A DNA stretch of 62,704 bases from Arenicellales bacterium (GTDB lineage: Bacteria > Pseudomonadota > Gammaproteobacteria > Arenicellales > JAHEKD01). Below the pieces are notes generated by a model, which worked only from the letters and a program-made list of their open reading frames with translations, did no database searches and was not told the origin of the DNA. The first letter of the stretch is position 1; each line of letters begins with the position of its first letter. Position numbers and translations under genes: made by a program. The DNA is taken from NCBI GenBank assembly GCA_028284225.1, contig JANQSD010000003.1, positions 1 to 62,704 on the forward strand, written 5' to 3'. Positions 25,510-34,935 of this stretch are shown here, piece by piece.

Positions 25510-27264
25510 CTAATAATTCATTTGTAATATTTTCATCTTTCCATTGACGCTTTGCAGTTGCATAGTAAAAGTGGAATTAAAATTTTTTGTCTTAAAAAGG
25601 CCTTTTTTTCTCGACCCGATAAAGTTCCCACTCACAAAGTATTTTCCATTAGCAAGCTCCTTGATCTTATTGATAGAAAAATCAATATTCTGAGATTTAA
25701 GCTCTGAAAAATATTCTGCATAGACTTGCTGGATCAAATCACGTGACACGTATTGGTTTTCCTTAGCTGTTGCTGCGTACAAAGACGCTAGCTTAGTTGA
25801 ATCACCTTGACGATAGTAAGATTCGAATGCGGCTATAGTTTCTTTAATATTTTTCTCAGCCTTTTGTTGCAAACTAAGTGCTAACAGTAATTTTGACCGT
25901 TGATCTACCTGCTGTTGATTAACTTTAGGTTGCGAGGTATTTTCAGCTTTTTTACTACTTTCAATTTTATTACTGTTTACTGCAGTTTTGGCCGTTGTCG
26001 TAGCTTGCTCTGTGTAGTTAGGAGCTAGCACTGTTGTAGATGTAGCCGATGATTTGTCATCAATCTCTACAGTAACCTCAGCTGTGGATTTTGTCTTTGC
26101 GGGCTCAGACTGCTCTGATAGTTCCTGGGAAGTGTTGACTGTCTCGACTTCTGCTTTAATCTGAGCTTTAACTTCAATTGCTTTTGTAACATCATTCGAT
26201 TGGGCCGCTTTGTTATCCGAACCTACGGTTAAATTTTTTACTGGTTCCGTTACTGATTGATTAGATTCTATTGCTTCAGATTGTGTTGTTGATTCTGGTT
26301 CTGTATTTTGCAAGCTCTGTGCAGATGCTAAACCCTGATTGCTTTGACTTGTTTCTTCAATCTCGGCTTGACTAGTATGTTTACGCTCAATATTTGAATC
26401 TACTATTTCTGGTTGCCCTGTTAATATTTGAGTTAAATCGAAGGCCTCAGATTGTACCGTTAATTCTTCTTCCAGACCCTCATGATCATGCGCTGATGTG
26501 GCTGTTTGACTATTGATTTCATTGCTATCAAGATTTTCATTAGCTTTGTTTTCAACAGTCTGCTTTATATATTGCTCAAATTTATTGTTTACCGTCTCTT
26601 CTGCCGGATTGGACAATAGCGTAAACATAAAAAAAACAAATATCAATCCAGCGACTCCCAAAAAGATTTTTTTCATCCCCCTTATGGTTGCATCAGGATT
26701 ATGCTTGAAAGGGTCTAAAATTGATCCTACTGAAGGAGAGGTAAAACGAGCTTGCTCCTGGTTATGATGTTTAGATATTGTCTCAGGGTGATTTAAATGA
26801 GTTGTGCTTCTACCATGCTTAGTCTCATGATAAGACACTTCAGGTTTATATTTATTGTGCTTTATATCATTGTAAGCTTTGTTAATTATTTCAGATATCG
26901 ATGTTCTTTTTTTAATGTCCCCAATACGTCCAAGATCAGGATGATAAACCTTCATTAATCTCTGGTACCGTGTCTTAAGCTTTTTAGGTGAAGTTCCATC
27001 TTTTGCGGCAAAGACGTGGTAAGGGTTGTTCACATTGGTAAACAGCAGTACTTCAAGCAAAACAAATGCAGACGATTTAAGCTGCTGCTCATCAACGCCT
27101 TGGTTTTCTATTGATTGGCTGATTTGTTTACTTTCAAGCGTTTTAGAATCACTCAGCCATTGCAAAATAGAATCAATATGCCGTGTAATAATAGAATCAG
27201 GTCTATTATTTACAAGAGCGTCGATTAATTCTGTGTGCCAATTGATATCAAGGTCGGACATCAA
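25510..27264 (-). CDS. Membrane-bound J-domain protein with C-terminal NTF2-like domain, at the EPS cluster border
   Basis: The cytoplasmic N-terminal part holds a DnaJ-type J domain at about 80-135 with an intact HPD at 108-110 (RLMKVYHPDLGR), which in the family stimulates DnaK. One membrane segment follows at about 196-217. Next comes a 240-residue Ser/Thr/Gln/Glu-rich, repetitive linker (about 220-460) and a C-terminal alpha/beta domain (about 465-584; FESYYRQGDSTKLASLYA) resembling SnoaL/NTF2-like folds, presumably periplasmic. I know no named family with this order. It is the last gene on the minus strand after wzc and wza, so it may belong to the EPS export unit. Confidence 0.72.
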   Translation of the reverse strand: MMSDLDINWHTELIDALVNNRPDSIITRHIDSILQWLSDSKTLESKQISQSIENQGVDEQQLKSSAFVLLEVLLFTNVNNPYHVFAAKDGTSPKKLKTRYQRLMKVYHPDLGRIGDIKKRTSISEIINKAYNDIKHNKYKPEVSYHETKHGRSTTHLNHPETISKHHNQEQARFTSPSVGSILDPFKHNPDATIRGMKKIFLGVAGLIFVFFMFTLLSNPAEETVNNKFEQYIKQTVENKANENLDSNEINSQTATSAHDHEGLEEELTVQSEAFDLTQILTGQPEIVDSNIERKHTSQAEIEETSQSNQGLASAQSLQNTEPESTTQSEAIESNQSVTEPVKNLTVGSDNKAAQSNDVTKAIEVKAQIKAEVETVNTSQELSEQSEPAKTKSTAEVTVEIDDKSSATSTTVLAPNYTEQATTTAKTAVNSNKIESSKKAENTSQPKVNQQQVDQRSKLLLALSLQQKAEKNIKETIAAFESYYRQGDSTKLASLYAATAKENQYVSRDLIQQVYAEYFSELKSQNIDFSINKIKELANGKYFVSGNFIGSRKKGLFKTKNFNSTFTMQLQSVNGKMKILQMNY

Positions 27265-27366
27265 TACGATTATTCGTCATTAACTTAAATTACTTACAAT
27301 TTTACCGATTTCAGAGTTTAAACAAGTATATTTAAATTGAAATCATAGATTATTCGAATAAATGGT

Positions 27367-29616
27367 TTAGCGAGCGGGTAACGCGTCCTCATTCTTATCA
27401 ACTGAATATTTATAGTAATATTCCTTATACAACCCATATCCATAGCTGTTTAATTCGACGTTATTCAATATCGCTCCAATTACCGGAGCCCTGACCATCC
27501 GCAATCTTTTCATTGTTTCCTGCAATGCATCACGACTGACCTTTTTACTCTGAACCACGAACAATAAGCCGTCGACTTTGGTACTGATAATCAGTGAATC
27601 AGCAAGCCCTAAAATTGGAGGGCAATCAATAATCACATGATCGAACTCTTGTCGGTGCTTGTCGAGAAACTCCTCAAATTTGTTCGATCCCAGTAATTCA
27701 GCTGGATTAGGCGGGATAGTACCGGCGGTAATATAGTGTAAGTTGTCGATGCCAGCTTTATGGATTTTAAGCTTGTTTTGCCCGACAAGGAAATCACTTA
27801 ATCCGGGAGAAGAAGGTGTTTGCAACACTTTATGAATACGTGGTTTTCTTAAATCTGCATCGACTAACAACACCCGTGACCCATTTTGAGCGTAAGCAAT
27901 AGCAAGATTGATAATTGTAGTGGTTTTCCCTTCTGATGCCGAAGCACTTGTCAACATTAGAACCTTCGGTGAACCACCGGGTGATGAAAACATCAGACTT
28001 GTTCGAATCGAGCGGTAAGCTTCCGCCATCTCGTTATTTTTATTAGTATCAGTAATAAGCTCCAGAATAATTCCTTGCTTGTTTTCTGGAAATTTTGGAA
28101 CTAAACCAAGGTTAGGTATATTAAGTGTTTTCTCAACATCTGCTGTGGTCTGAACAGTATTGTCCAAATAGGACAACAAGAAAGCCAAACCCAACCCGCC
28201 TAGTAAACCGAATATAGAAGCTAACAGAACATTAAAAACTAACTTTGGACTGGATTTTTCAGTCGGCACAGTCGCTCTGTCAATGATATTGATATTATTA
28301 ATTTCCAAACCGGATGCGACGCCGATTTCTTTCATTCGCTCCAATAATCCGCTATATAGCTCTTTATTGGTTTCCCACTCACGCTTTAGAATATTATATT
28401 GTGTTGATCTGTCTTGCAGATCAAGCAGTTGTTGATTTTGAATGTCTACTTGAGACGCAAGTTTAGCTTCACGCTCAACTAAAGCATTAACCCTCACTTG
28501 CTCACTTTTTATGATTTTCCCAACCTCAGAATCAATCGTTTCCTCCACTCTGTCCATTTGGGCCTTTAATTGTTGAAGCTTTGGATAGGCAGGTTTGAAT
28601 AATTTCGATAGTTTAAAATATTCGGCTTGCAGCGTTGCATATTCTTCTTTTAAGGTTTTTATCAGGCTTTCCTGCAAGACCTGTGGGCTTGAATTGTAAT
28701 CAGATTTAATTTGATCTAAGTTTGACTCCGCCTCTATTCTCTGATTCTGAACTTCGGTTAAATTTGAGTTCATATCATTGATTCGAGTGTTAATAATATT
28801 ATTCTTATCCTCAAGGTCAACAATATTATTTTTCCTGGCAAACTCTGTCAGTTCTTTCTCCGAGGTCTCTAATTTAGCTTGAATTCGCTTAATTTCCTTA
28901 TTTAAATACTCTTTAGCACCGGAGGTGGAGTTAAACCGTTTTTCATCACTAAGCCTAATATACTCATCAACAATACTATTAGAGACCAAAGCCGCCATTT
29001 GCGGGTTGAAACTTTCGAAACTGATACTGTACAAGTTGGTATTTCTGACCGGATTGACATTCAACCTCTCAAAATATCTGCCCAGATTCCTGCGTTGTTG
29101 TTGATAACTCTGGTCAACATTTTGATCTTCGGGCTGTTTTATTGAATCAGAAATAGCTTTTTTTATTTGCTTAACCCCTGCAATAAAACCTCTCTGTTGA
29201 ATTTCGCCATTGATTTCAGGGTTATCGTTTAATTGAAGTTGCTCAAATACAGAGTTTGCAACTGATTCACTGGTAATGATGTTTTGTTGCGTCTCAATAA
29301 ATTCACGTGACTCAACTGAGGTTTCACCTACATTTTGAAATTGAACTAAACCTTTGGAGTTAGGGACAATTTCAATAAGTGCAGTTGATTTATAAACCGG
29401 CCGCATTAAAAGTGTGCCCATAATGACCAGCGCCAGGGTAATTGTCAGGAAAGATATGATAGTCCATTTATACTTTAAGATTATTTCCCAGATATCGCGC
29501 AGATTAATATCGTCATCCGGAATAGTGCCTCTCATGTAGGGATCATAGGTAGCAATTGCCTTTGATTGATCGGAGAATTCGATCAGATTATTGCTAACAC
29601 TGGATTCTTGTGACAT
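27367..29616 (-). CDS. Wzc-like polysaccharide co-polymerase and tyrosine autokinase
   Basis: A PCP-2a protein that controls EPS chain length and export by cycles of tyrosine phosphorylation. A Wzz domain with membrane segments at about 50-72 and 475-497 encloses long coiled coils (about 235-420). The cytoplasmic BY-kinase has Walker A SASEGKTTT with K564, Walker A' VLLVDADLRKPR and Walker B VIIDCPPI. The last 25 residues carry a tyrosine cluster (YGYGLYKEYYYKYS) that is the autophosphorylation tail. It follows the wza gene by 57 bases. A PHP-type phosphatase gene at 50573 would reverse the phosphorylation. Confidence 0.94.
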   Translation of the reverse strand: MSQESSVSNNLIEFSDQSKAIATYDPYMRGTIPDDDINLRDIWEIILKYKWTIISFLTITLALVIMGTLLMRPVYKSTALIEIVPNSKGLVQFQNVGETSVESREFIETQQNIITSESVANSVFEQLQLNDNPEINGEIQQRGFIAGVKQIKKAISDSIKQPEDQNVDQSYQQQRRNLGRYFERLNVNPVRNTNLYSISFESFNPQMAALVSNSIVDEYIRLSDEKRFNSTSGAKEYLNKEIKRIQAKLETSEKELTEFARKNNIVDLEDKNNIINTRINDMNSNLTEVQNQRIEAESNLDQIKSDYNSSPQVLQESLIKTLKEEYATLQAEYFKLSKLFKPAYPKLQQLKAQMDRVEETIDSEVGKIIKSEQVRVNALVEREAKLASQVDIQNQQLLDLQDRSTQYNILKREWETNKELYSGLLERMKEIGVASGLEINNINIIDRATVPTEKSSPKLVFNVLLASIFGLLGGLGLAFLLSYLDNTVQTTADVEKTLNIPNLGLVPKFPENKQGIILELITDTNKNNEMAEAYRSIRTSLMFSSPGGSPKVLMLTSASASEGKTTTIINLAIAYAQNGSRVLLVDADLRKPRIHKVLQTPSSPGLSDFLVGQNKLKIHKAGIDNLHYITAGTIPPNPAELLGSNKFEEFLDKHRQEFDHVIIDCPPILGLADSLIISTKVDGLLFVVQSKKVSRDALQETMKRLRMVRAPVIGAILNNVELNSYGYGLYKEYYYKYSVDKNEDALPAR

Positions 29617-29673
29617 AAGATTTTTAAAAATTTAGCGGTTTGTTTAACTAAAGTTTGGTACAACAGATATCTT

Positions 29674-30675
29674 TTAGATTCCGCGGTTGATGTTAACAAT
29701 GCCAGTCAGACCTTTCCAAAATGACGCCCAGCCTTTTTTAAGCGAGTTGGACCTGACCACCACAATATCGCCATCCTCGAGCAGTATATCGTCTGAATTG
29801 CCACTACGAATAGCTTTTAAGTTAATAGTAGCGACCTCCTCAAGGCTTCCATTGCGGATGATCTGAATCGCTCCTTCATTAGCCTCAAAGACTGTACCAC
29901 CTGCAATAGCGATAGCTTTGAGCACCCCCATTTCACCTTGTATCGGGTATGCACCTGGTTTGACAACCGAGCCTTCAACAAAAACAACACCGGCCTCGGG
30001 CACATAAATACTGTCTCCTCCGTTTAAAACGATGTTGTAATCTGCATTTCCGCTATCAATTATTTCATTAATATCAATGATGATACTATGAGGTTCCAAT
30101 TGACCGGTTTGTGGATTTACAAGTGAGGTTTGCACATAAATTTTACTCCCCGCGACATCACTCAATCCGCCCGACATAGTAATTAATTCTAATACCGTTC
30201 TTGGGCGAGTCAAATTATGCACTTTAGCTTGATTGACAGCACCCATCACCGGTATTTGCTGAGATTTATATTCGCTAATAAATATTGACACCTGTGGATC
30301 ATGTAAATAATCCGCCGCCAGCTTTTGGGTTACAAGTTCATCAACTTCGGTTGTGGTTAAACCTTTTACGTCCACCTCCCCTAAAAGCGGCAAAATAATC
30401 ATTCCTGCGCCATTAACACGCGCCTTGGTATTTAATTCATCAACCTGAAAGACTGTAACTTCCAAAAGGTCGCCCGCCCCAAGCTTATAGTCCGCATTAT
30501 TATATTGGTTGATAACTGAAAATTGACTTGCTGCCGCAGCTAATTTTTCATTCAACTTCCTTTTTTCCTGCTGACTGGCATAAGTCTTAGATTGAACTTC
30601 AGATTGACTGACTTGATTAGAAGCACATGAGATCAGCAAAAGAGTACAAATCGCAACTAGACTGATTTTAATCAT
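29674..30675 (-). CDS. Wza-type outer-membrane polysaccharide export lipoprotein
   Basis: The N-terminus MIKISLVAICTLLLISCASN is a lipoprotein signal with lipobox LISC, so the cysteine at residue 17 is lipidated. A Poly_export domain (YKLGAGDLLEVTVFQVDEL, about 63-140) and two SLBB-type beta-grasp repeats follow. The length of 333 aa is normal. It forms the outer-membrane channel of the EPS machine and works with Wzc; the two genes are adjacent. Confidence 0.93.
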   Translation of the reverse strand: MIKISLVAICTLLLISCASNQVSQSEVQSKTYASQQEKRKLNEKLAAAASQFSVINQYNNADYKLGAGDLLEVTVFQVDELNTKARVNGAGMIILPLLGEVDVKGLTTTEVDELVTQKLAADYLHDPQVSIFISEYKSQQIPVMGAVNQAKVHNLTRPRTVLELITMSGGLSDVAGSKIYVQTSLVNPQTGQLEPHSIIIDINEIIDSGNADYNIVLNGGDSIYVPEAGVVFVEGSVVKPGAYPIQGEMGVLKAIAIAGGTVFEANEGAIQIIRNGSLEEVATINLKAIRSGNSDDILLEDGDIVVVRSNSLKKGWASFWKGLTGIVNINRGI

Positions 30676-30724
30676 AGTGATATTTACTTAAGTTTATCGA
30701 TTAAAATGTATTCATCAGTATAAA

Positions 30725-30760
30725 GAAAAAGTCCCAAATTCAGTAATTTAGGACTTTTTC
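30725..30760 (-). terminator. Rho-independent terminator after the FecR-like gene
   Basis: A long hairpin with arms GAAAAAGTCC-C-AAATT and AATTT-A-GGACTTTTTC, one opposed mismatch and a CAGT loop. It lies 93 bases beyond the FecR-like stop and 50 bases before the wza start, so the FecR-like gene is probably a separate transcript from wza-wzc. Confidence 0.85.
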
Positions 30761-30852
30761 AATATCAGTTAAAAAGAAAGGCTTGTTTTTAAATCATTAG
30801 CAAATCTTGCCATAAGCCTTCCACCAATTCAGCAAAACAAGTGCGGTTATGG

Positions 30853-31668
30853 CTAGCTCATTGGACGCGTTGTGCCGCCACCGCCGCCTCCTCCGCCACC
30901 ACCGCCAGTAGTCGTCACAGGAGGTTGAGGAGGAATATTATCTGGAATCACTATAGCAGCAGGGTCTGAATCATTACTCGCGTCCGAACCAAGAATTATC
31001 CCAAGCGAAGCCAAAAAAACCAACAATGGAGTCAAGTTAGGATTACCAGTTCCGCCTCCACCGGCTTGTGTTTTCATGACTACCGGGAGTTCATTGACTT
31101 GAGCTAATAAGGTTTCACCCGCCAATACAGGCTGGCTAGCATTAGTCGCCAAATCGGAAAAAACATAATCACCTGCGATTGATTGAAACTCTACATCACC
31201 AGAATCTGTTGTTAACTCAATTCTTCCGCTCACCCATTTACTGCTGGAGGTGCTTGCCAACTTGATTTGTTGATCAAAGTCGGGCTGAATTTGTTTGCCG
31301 TTAGCAGTGATATTGAAATCAGTACCTGATTTGAAAGTAAATATTATAGAACCACGATCAAGCTTGACGGAATAAGTATCTGCGGCATTATCAACATTCG
31401 CGGTACTGGCGACCTCGATTAGTACATAGCCATTGCCATCTGATAGTTCCAACATGGCCTGCGAATTATTATTGGTGTAAAGCACATCACCATCAAAATA
31501 CGTATATGAAGTATCTACTAAATCCGCCACTATGTTACTGGTGGCTGATTTGATATTGATCTTGCCTTGCGCTGTAACTATACCCAACGCAGATTCAGCT
31601 AAAGATGCTGTCGAAAATGCCAGCAGACCTAAGACTATAGTACAAACTGACAGTTTGCTTGTTTCCAT
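30853..31668 (-). CDS. FecR-like secreted protein with polyglycine tail, EPS cluster
   Basis: A signal peptide (residues 1-25, ending SLAES) is followed by a FecR-like beta domain (about 28-190: LGIVTAQGKINIKS, NNNSQAMLELSDGNGYVLIEV), a membrane-like segment near 215-235 (LTPLLVFLASLGIIL), a Pro-rich stretch and 11 glycines in a row just before the end. I used the ATG at 31668, which has GGAG eight to nine bases upstream; the frame extends to 31770, but the extra part is not leader-like. FecR-like proteins are frequent in EPS clusters; their task there is not established. Glycine tracts are prone to slippage. Confidence 0.75.
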   Translation of the reverse strand: METSKLSVCTIVLGLLAFSTASLAESALGIVTAQGKINIKSATSNIVADLVDTSYTYFDGDVLYTNNNSQAMLELSDGNGYVLIEVASTANVDNAADTYSVKLDRGSIIFTFKSGTDFNITANGKQIQPDFDQQIKLASTSSSKWVSGRIELTTDSGDVEFQSIAGDYVFSDLATNASQPVLAGETLLAQVNELPVVMKTQAGGGGTGNPNLTPLLVFLASLGIILGSDASNDSDPAAIVIPDNIPPQPPVTTTGGGGGGGGGGGTTRPMS

Positions 31669-32089
31669 TGATAAAAACTCCTTGAACCACAAGTTAAATA
31701 GGCTGCTATTTTGGCAACATCTACTCTTTCTCCACCACATACCCACTATGACTAATGATACGATGTTCAATCTGCTTCGTCAATCGCAATAAATCCTGAA
31801 ATATGACATTAAATCACACAGTTACGAGCCATACCGTTGTTAGTGGAATTCCTTTACAATGTATGAAAATATAACTTTTGATAGGCATTTATTGGACCTC
31901 TTGGCAGATACACCCGTTCGAAGAATAATGATCATACGTTGTTGTTTTGTATGAAGTTCAAAAATCAAACAGATTTTCTGACATCAAAACCAACAAATAG
32001 GACTCAATTAGGCTATATTTTATGGCTGTAGATATTTCTAGGGTCTGTTACCAATTACTAAAGCAGCGCTGAAACTCGCTATCGGTATA
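31669..32089. other. Long intergenic region between divergent EPS units
   Basis: About 420 A/T-rich bases separate the FecR-like gene (minus) from the TPR protein gene (plus). It must hold both promoters, but I find no clear paired -35/-10 boxes, no sigma54 site and no strong palindrome. No small open frame with a ribosome binding site stands out. Confidence 0.5.
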
Positions 32090-33310
32090 GTGTGCACTAC
32101 CATAGTCGCATTGTGGATAGTGGTGGGCATTCTCCCCTATTACTCAGAAGAATTATCTACGGCCGTAGTAAATGAAAAAATCCCGATTGAGCGGTTAAAA
32201 TCGATACCGTTGCTTAGTAAACCGTCATTCGAAGCCAGTTGGTTAGCACTAAAACCCTATTACAGGAAATATGAGATAGCCAAAAAAAACCTTGTACATG
32301 GTATAGCGCAACGCCCTCTTTACGCCTATGCATGGCTATTATTGGCGGATCTAAACTATCAAACCGGTGAAAAACAGCGGGCCTTGACCAATTTTGAAAT
32401 CGGCAGCTATTTATGGCCAACTAGAAGTATTTTTCAGTGGAATGCAGCCATGAAATTAATTCAATATGGCTACCAGGACCAGGCATTATCAGCATTGAGT
32501 GCTTTTGTTCATACTGACAAAAAAGGTTTCAAAAGAGCTTTGCTCGCCGCTTTGAACATCAGCACAAATACAGAAACGATTTTGGATAAGTTTATTATTA
32601 GAAACCCGGTTAACTCTGCTGATGAGCTGAAACTATTATTGGCCATATTCGGAACAGCGATCGAATCTTCCAATCTAGAATTGGCTGAATCCGCGTGGAA
32701 TCGATTACCCTTAAGAGCCAAAGAGCAACCTGAAACTTTTTTAGCTTATGTTAATCTGCTAATTGAAAAACAACTTTTCAGTGAATCGATAAAAATATGG
32801 GAACAAATTCGAAATGAGAGGATTACAATCGACTCGATCTATAATCAAGACTTCGAAGAGCCGGCTGTCAACGGCGGTTTTAGCTGGCATTGTATTCCAA
32901 TAAAAGGCTTTAAATGTAAAGTAACTGACAAAGTTTCATTTAGCGGCCGCCGCAGCTATAAATTTACATTTGATGGAGAACAAAATCTCAATCTGTTTCA
33001 CTTCAAACAAATCATTCCTGTCAATTCGAGCACAAAATACAACCTTAGTGGCTATTGGCGAGGTCAAAACCTCACCACTTTGTCGGGCGTATTTTTCACG
33101 TTAAGAGGTCTCGATGGATCTTTATTTACTAAAACAGAGCAAAAAATTAAAAGCTGGGACTGGGAAAAATTCGATCTAAATTTTGAAACAGGCGCAAACA
33201 CAGAGTTTGTTGAACTACGATTACGCCGCAAACAAACATCTGCATTAGACAACTTATTTGCCGGACAGCTTTGGATTGACGATTTTCAACTCAAAGTCAA
33301 CTCAAACTAA
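32090..33310 (+). CDS. TPR-like membrane protein with C-terminal lectin-like beta domain, EPS cluster
   Basis: The N-terminal membrane segment (about 4-18) is followed by helical repeats of TPR type (about 60-235: YAWLLLADLNYQTGEKQRAL is one) and a C-terminal beta-sandwich domain (about 262-400: NGGFSWHCIP, YNLSGYWRGQNL, WIDDFQLKV) that looks like a carbohydrate-binding module. The start is uncertain: the GTG at 32090 has no ribosome binding site and the frame runs back to 32042, adding lysines just before the membrane segment, so an unusual start upstream is possible. The likely role is handling the polymer in the periplasm, by context only. Confidence 0.72.
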   Translation: MCTTIVALWIVVGILPYYSEELSTAVVNEKIPIERLKSIPLLSKPSFEASWLALKPYYRKYEIAKKNLVHGIAQRPLYAYAWLLLADLNYQTGEKQRALTNFEIGSYLWPTRSIFQWNAAMKLIQYGYQDQALSALSAFVHTDKKGFKRALLAALNISTNTETILDKFIIRNPVNSADELKLLLAIFGTAIESSNLELAESAWNRLPLRAKEQPETFLAYVNLLIEKQLFSESIKIWEQIRNERITIDSIYNQDFEEPAVNGGFSWHCIPIKGFKCKVTDKVSFSGRRSYKFTFDGEQNLNLFHFKQIIPVNSSTKYNLSGYWRGQNLTTLSGVFFTLRGLDGSLFTKTEQKIKSWDWEKFDLNFETGANTEFVELRLRRKQTSALDNLFAGQLWIDDFQLKVNSN

Positions 33311-33544
33311 TATTGAAATCAATTTTAGTCTCTCACCAAAAAATGTAAGAAAAGTGCTATATATTTTCACAAAGACTTTAAAAAGGATTGTGCAACTGTT
33401 CATACTGCAACTTAAGTCTATATGATCAAGGCTGAAGCCATATCGGATAAGCAAGATTGAAAACCTGTTCTATCTAAACTATATTCTTGTTTCTCAGTAA
33501 TATCTAAAAACCCATATCAAATCCAAAGCAATTACTAATTTCAT

Positions 33545-34924
33545 ATGCAACCACTCTATCAGGCTAATTTACTCAGTATCAAGGGTCTGGCATTAGTGTT
33601 ATTTTTAATTACCCTACCTCTACAGTGGATTTCCCTGGCGCAACTACCCGGACTGGATTTCAAACCGGCTCATTTGTCTTTGCTGTGCATTTGGGGTGCT
33701 TTTTTGCTTTTACGCAACAAATTGCAGCACCTTAAGATCGTGTATTCGGTAAGTGGTGGCTTTATTCTTTTTTATTTCGTTTACATCTGCAGTTTCATCA
33801 TCGCTCTAGCCTGGTCTGAAAACCTTCCGAATTCGTTTCCAGTCATTGTCAAAATGATTGTTTACTTTGGTACATTCATTTTACTAGCGGCACTAATTGC
33901 ATCTTGCAATGACTTTTTGGTAGCAAAGGTTATCTTCTGGGGCGCTCTGATCGGCGTGGTGATTTTTGAGGTGTTTTTTGTATTGGCATTCGCTTTGGAA
34001 AATAAAAACCTTATCATTGAGTACTATAGAGCTATCTCAAGTGGAAATTTAGTCCAGCTTCGATATGGTTTTTATCCTAAAGTCTTTAAATATTTCGATA
34101 ATAGTTATGGCTTTGGTGCAGAAGGCCTGGCATATAGTGTGGCCTTAATTAATACACTTATTGGTGCATTCTTTTTATTTGCCTTTTCACTCAAGTCTAC
34201 AACCAAAATCTTTGTTCAAAGAGATCGAAACCTGCAAGTAGCGATTTCACACGGTCTTTTCTGGCTATGCTTTTTAATCGTCATATTAAGCACCAGCCGG
34301 TCAAATCTTGCTGTTTTTATTTTTGGATTAATGGTCTACTGGTATGTAAATAAAAAGTCGTTTGTCTCTGTAAAAGCTATGTTGGCTGTAATTTCTGTGC
34401 TCTTGACTGCCGTGCTCATTGTAGCCTTAATGCCCAAGGAAAATTTTGCTACTTATCAAGTCATTCTGGAAAGATTTGGAGGCTTGGCAGATGATTCAAG
34501 ATGGGATATGTTTAGCGAAACAATTGATATGATTCAGGAAAAACCTATCCTAGGTCATGGTGTAGGCACCACGATTTGGTCCGGCCATAAATACTTGCGG
34601 GTGCATAATTTATTCCTGGGCTCGTGGCTTGAAGGAGGGTTGATTGCGTTAATCATAGCCATTATTTTCTATATAACTTTATTATTGATTTGGTTAAGAT
34701 TCATTTTTGCTGCAATAAATTCCCCTAATTTCTGGGTGCTATCCATTGCTCCCGCATGTGTTGCTGCGCTTCCCGTGCTGCCCTTATTTCGGTGTCTTAT
34801 ATCGGGTGGTTCAGGATTTTTCAGTTTGATCGAATGGGCATGCATAGCAATCTTCTTTGGTCTACTTGCACGCAACCGTATTGTCAGTAAACAACTTTCA
34901 CAACAACCTAATTTAACGGCTTAA
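33545..34924 (+). CDS. O-antigen ligase/polymerase family protein (Wzy-like), copy 1
   Basis: A 459-aa integral membrane protein with about 11 segments and a large periplasmic loop in the WzyC region (DDSRWDMFSETIDMIQEKP, LGHGVGTTIWSG, HNLFLGSWLEGG), the signature of the O-antigen ligase/polymerase superfamily. It polymerises or transfers lipid-linked glycan repeats at the outer face of the inner membrane. A second member lies at 47609-49000. It is followed by a sulfotransferase gene 11 bases downstream. Confidence 0.87.
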   Translation: MQPLYQANLLSIKGLALVLFLITLPLQWISLAQLPGLDFKPAHLSLLCIWGAFLLLRNKLQHLKIVYSVSGGFILFYFVYICSFIIALAWSENLPNSFPVIVKMIVYFGTFILLAALIASCNDFLVAKVIFWGALIGVVIFEVFFVLAFALENKNLIIEYYRAISSGNLVQLRYGFYPKVFKYFDNSYGFGAEGLAYSVALINTLIGAFFLFAFSLKSTTKIFVQRDRNLQVAISHGLFWLCFLIVILSTSRSNLAVFIFGLMVYWYVNKKSFVSVKAMLAVISVLLTAVLIVALMPKENFATYQVILERFGGLADDSRWDMFSETIDMIQEKPILGHGVGTTIWSGHKYLRVHNLFLGSWLEGGLIALIIAIIFYITLLLIWLRFIFAAINSPNFWVLSIAPACVAALPVLPLFRCLISGGSGFFSLIEWACIAIFFGLLARNRIVSKQLSQQPNLTA

Positions 34925-34935
34925 AGTGTCACCTC

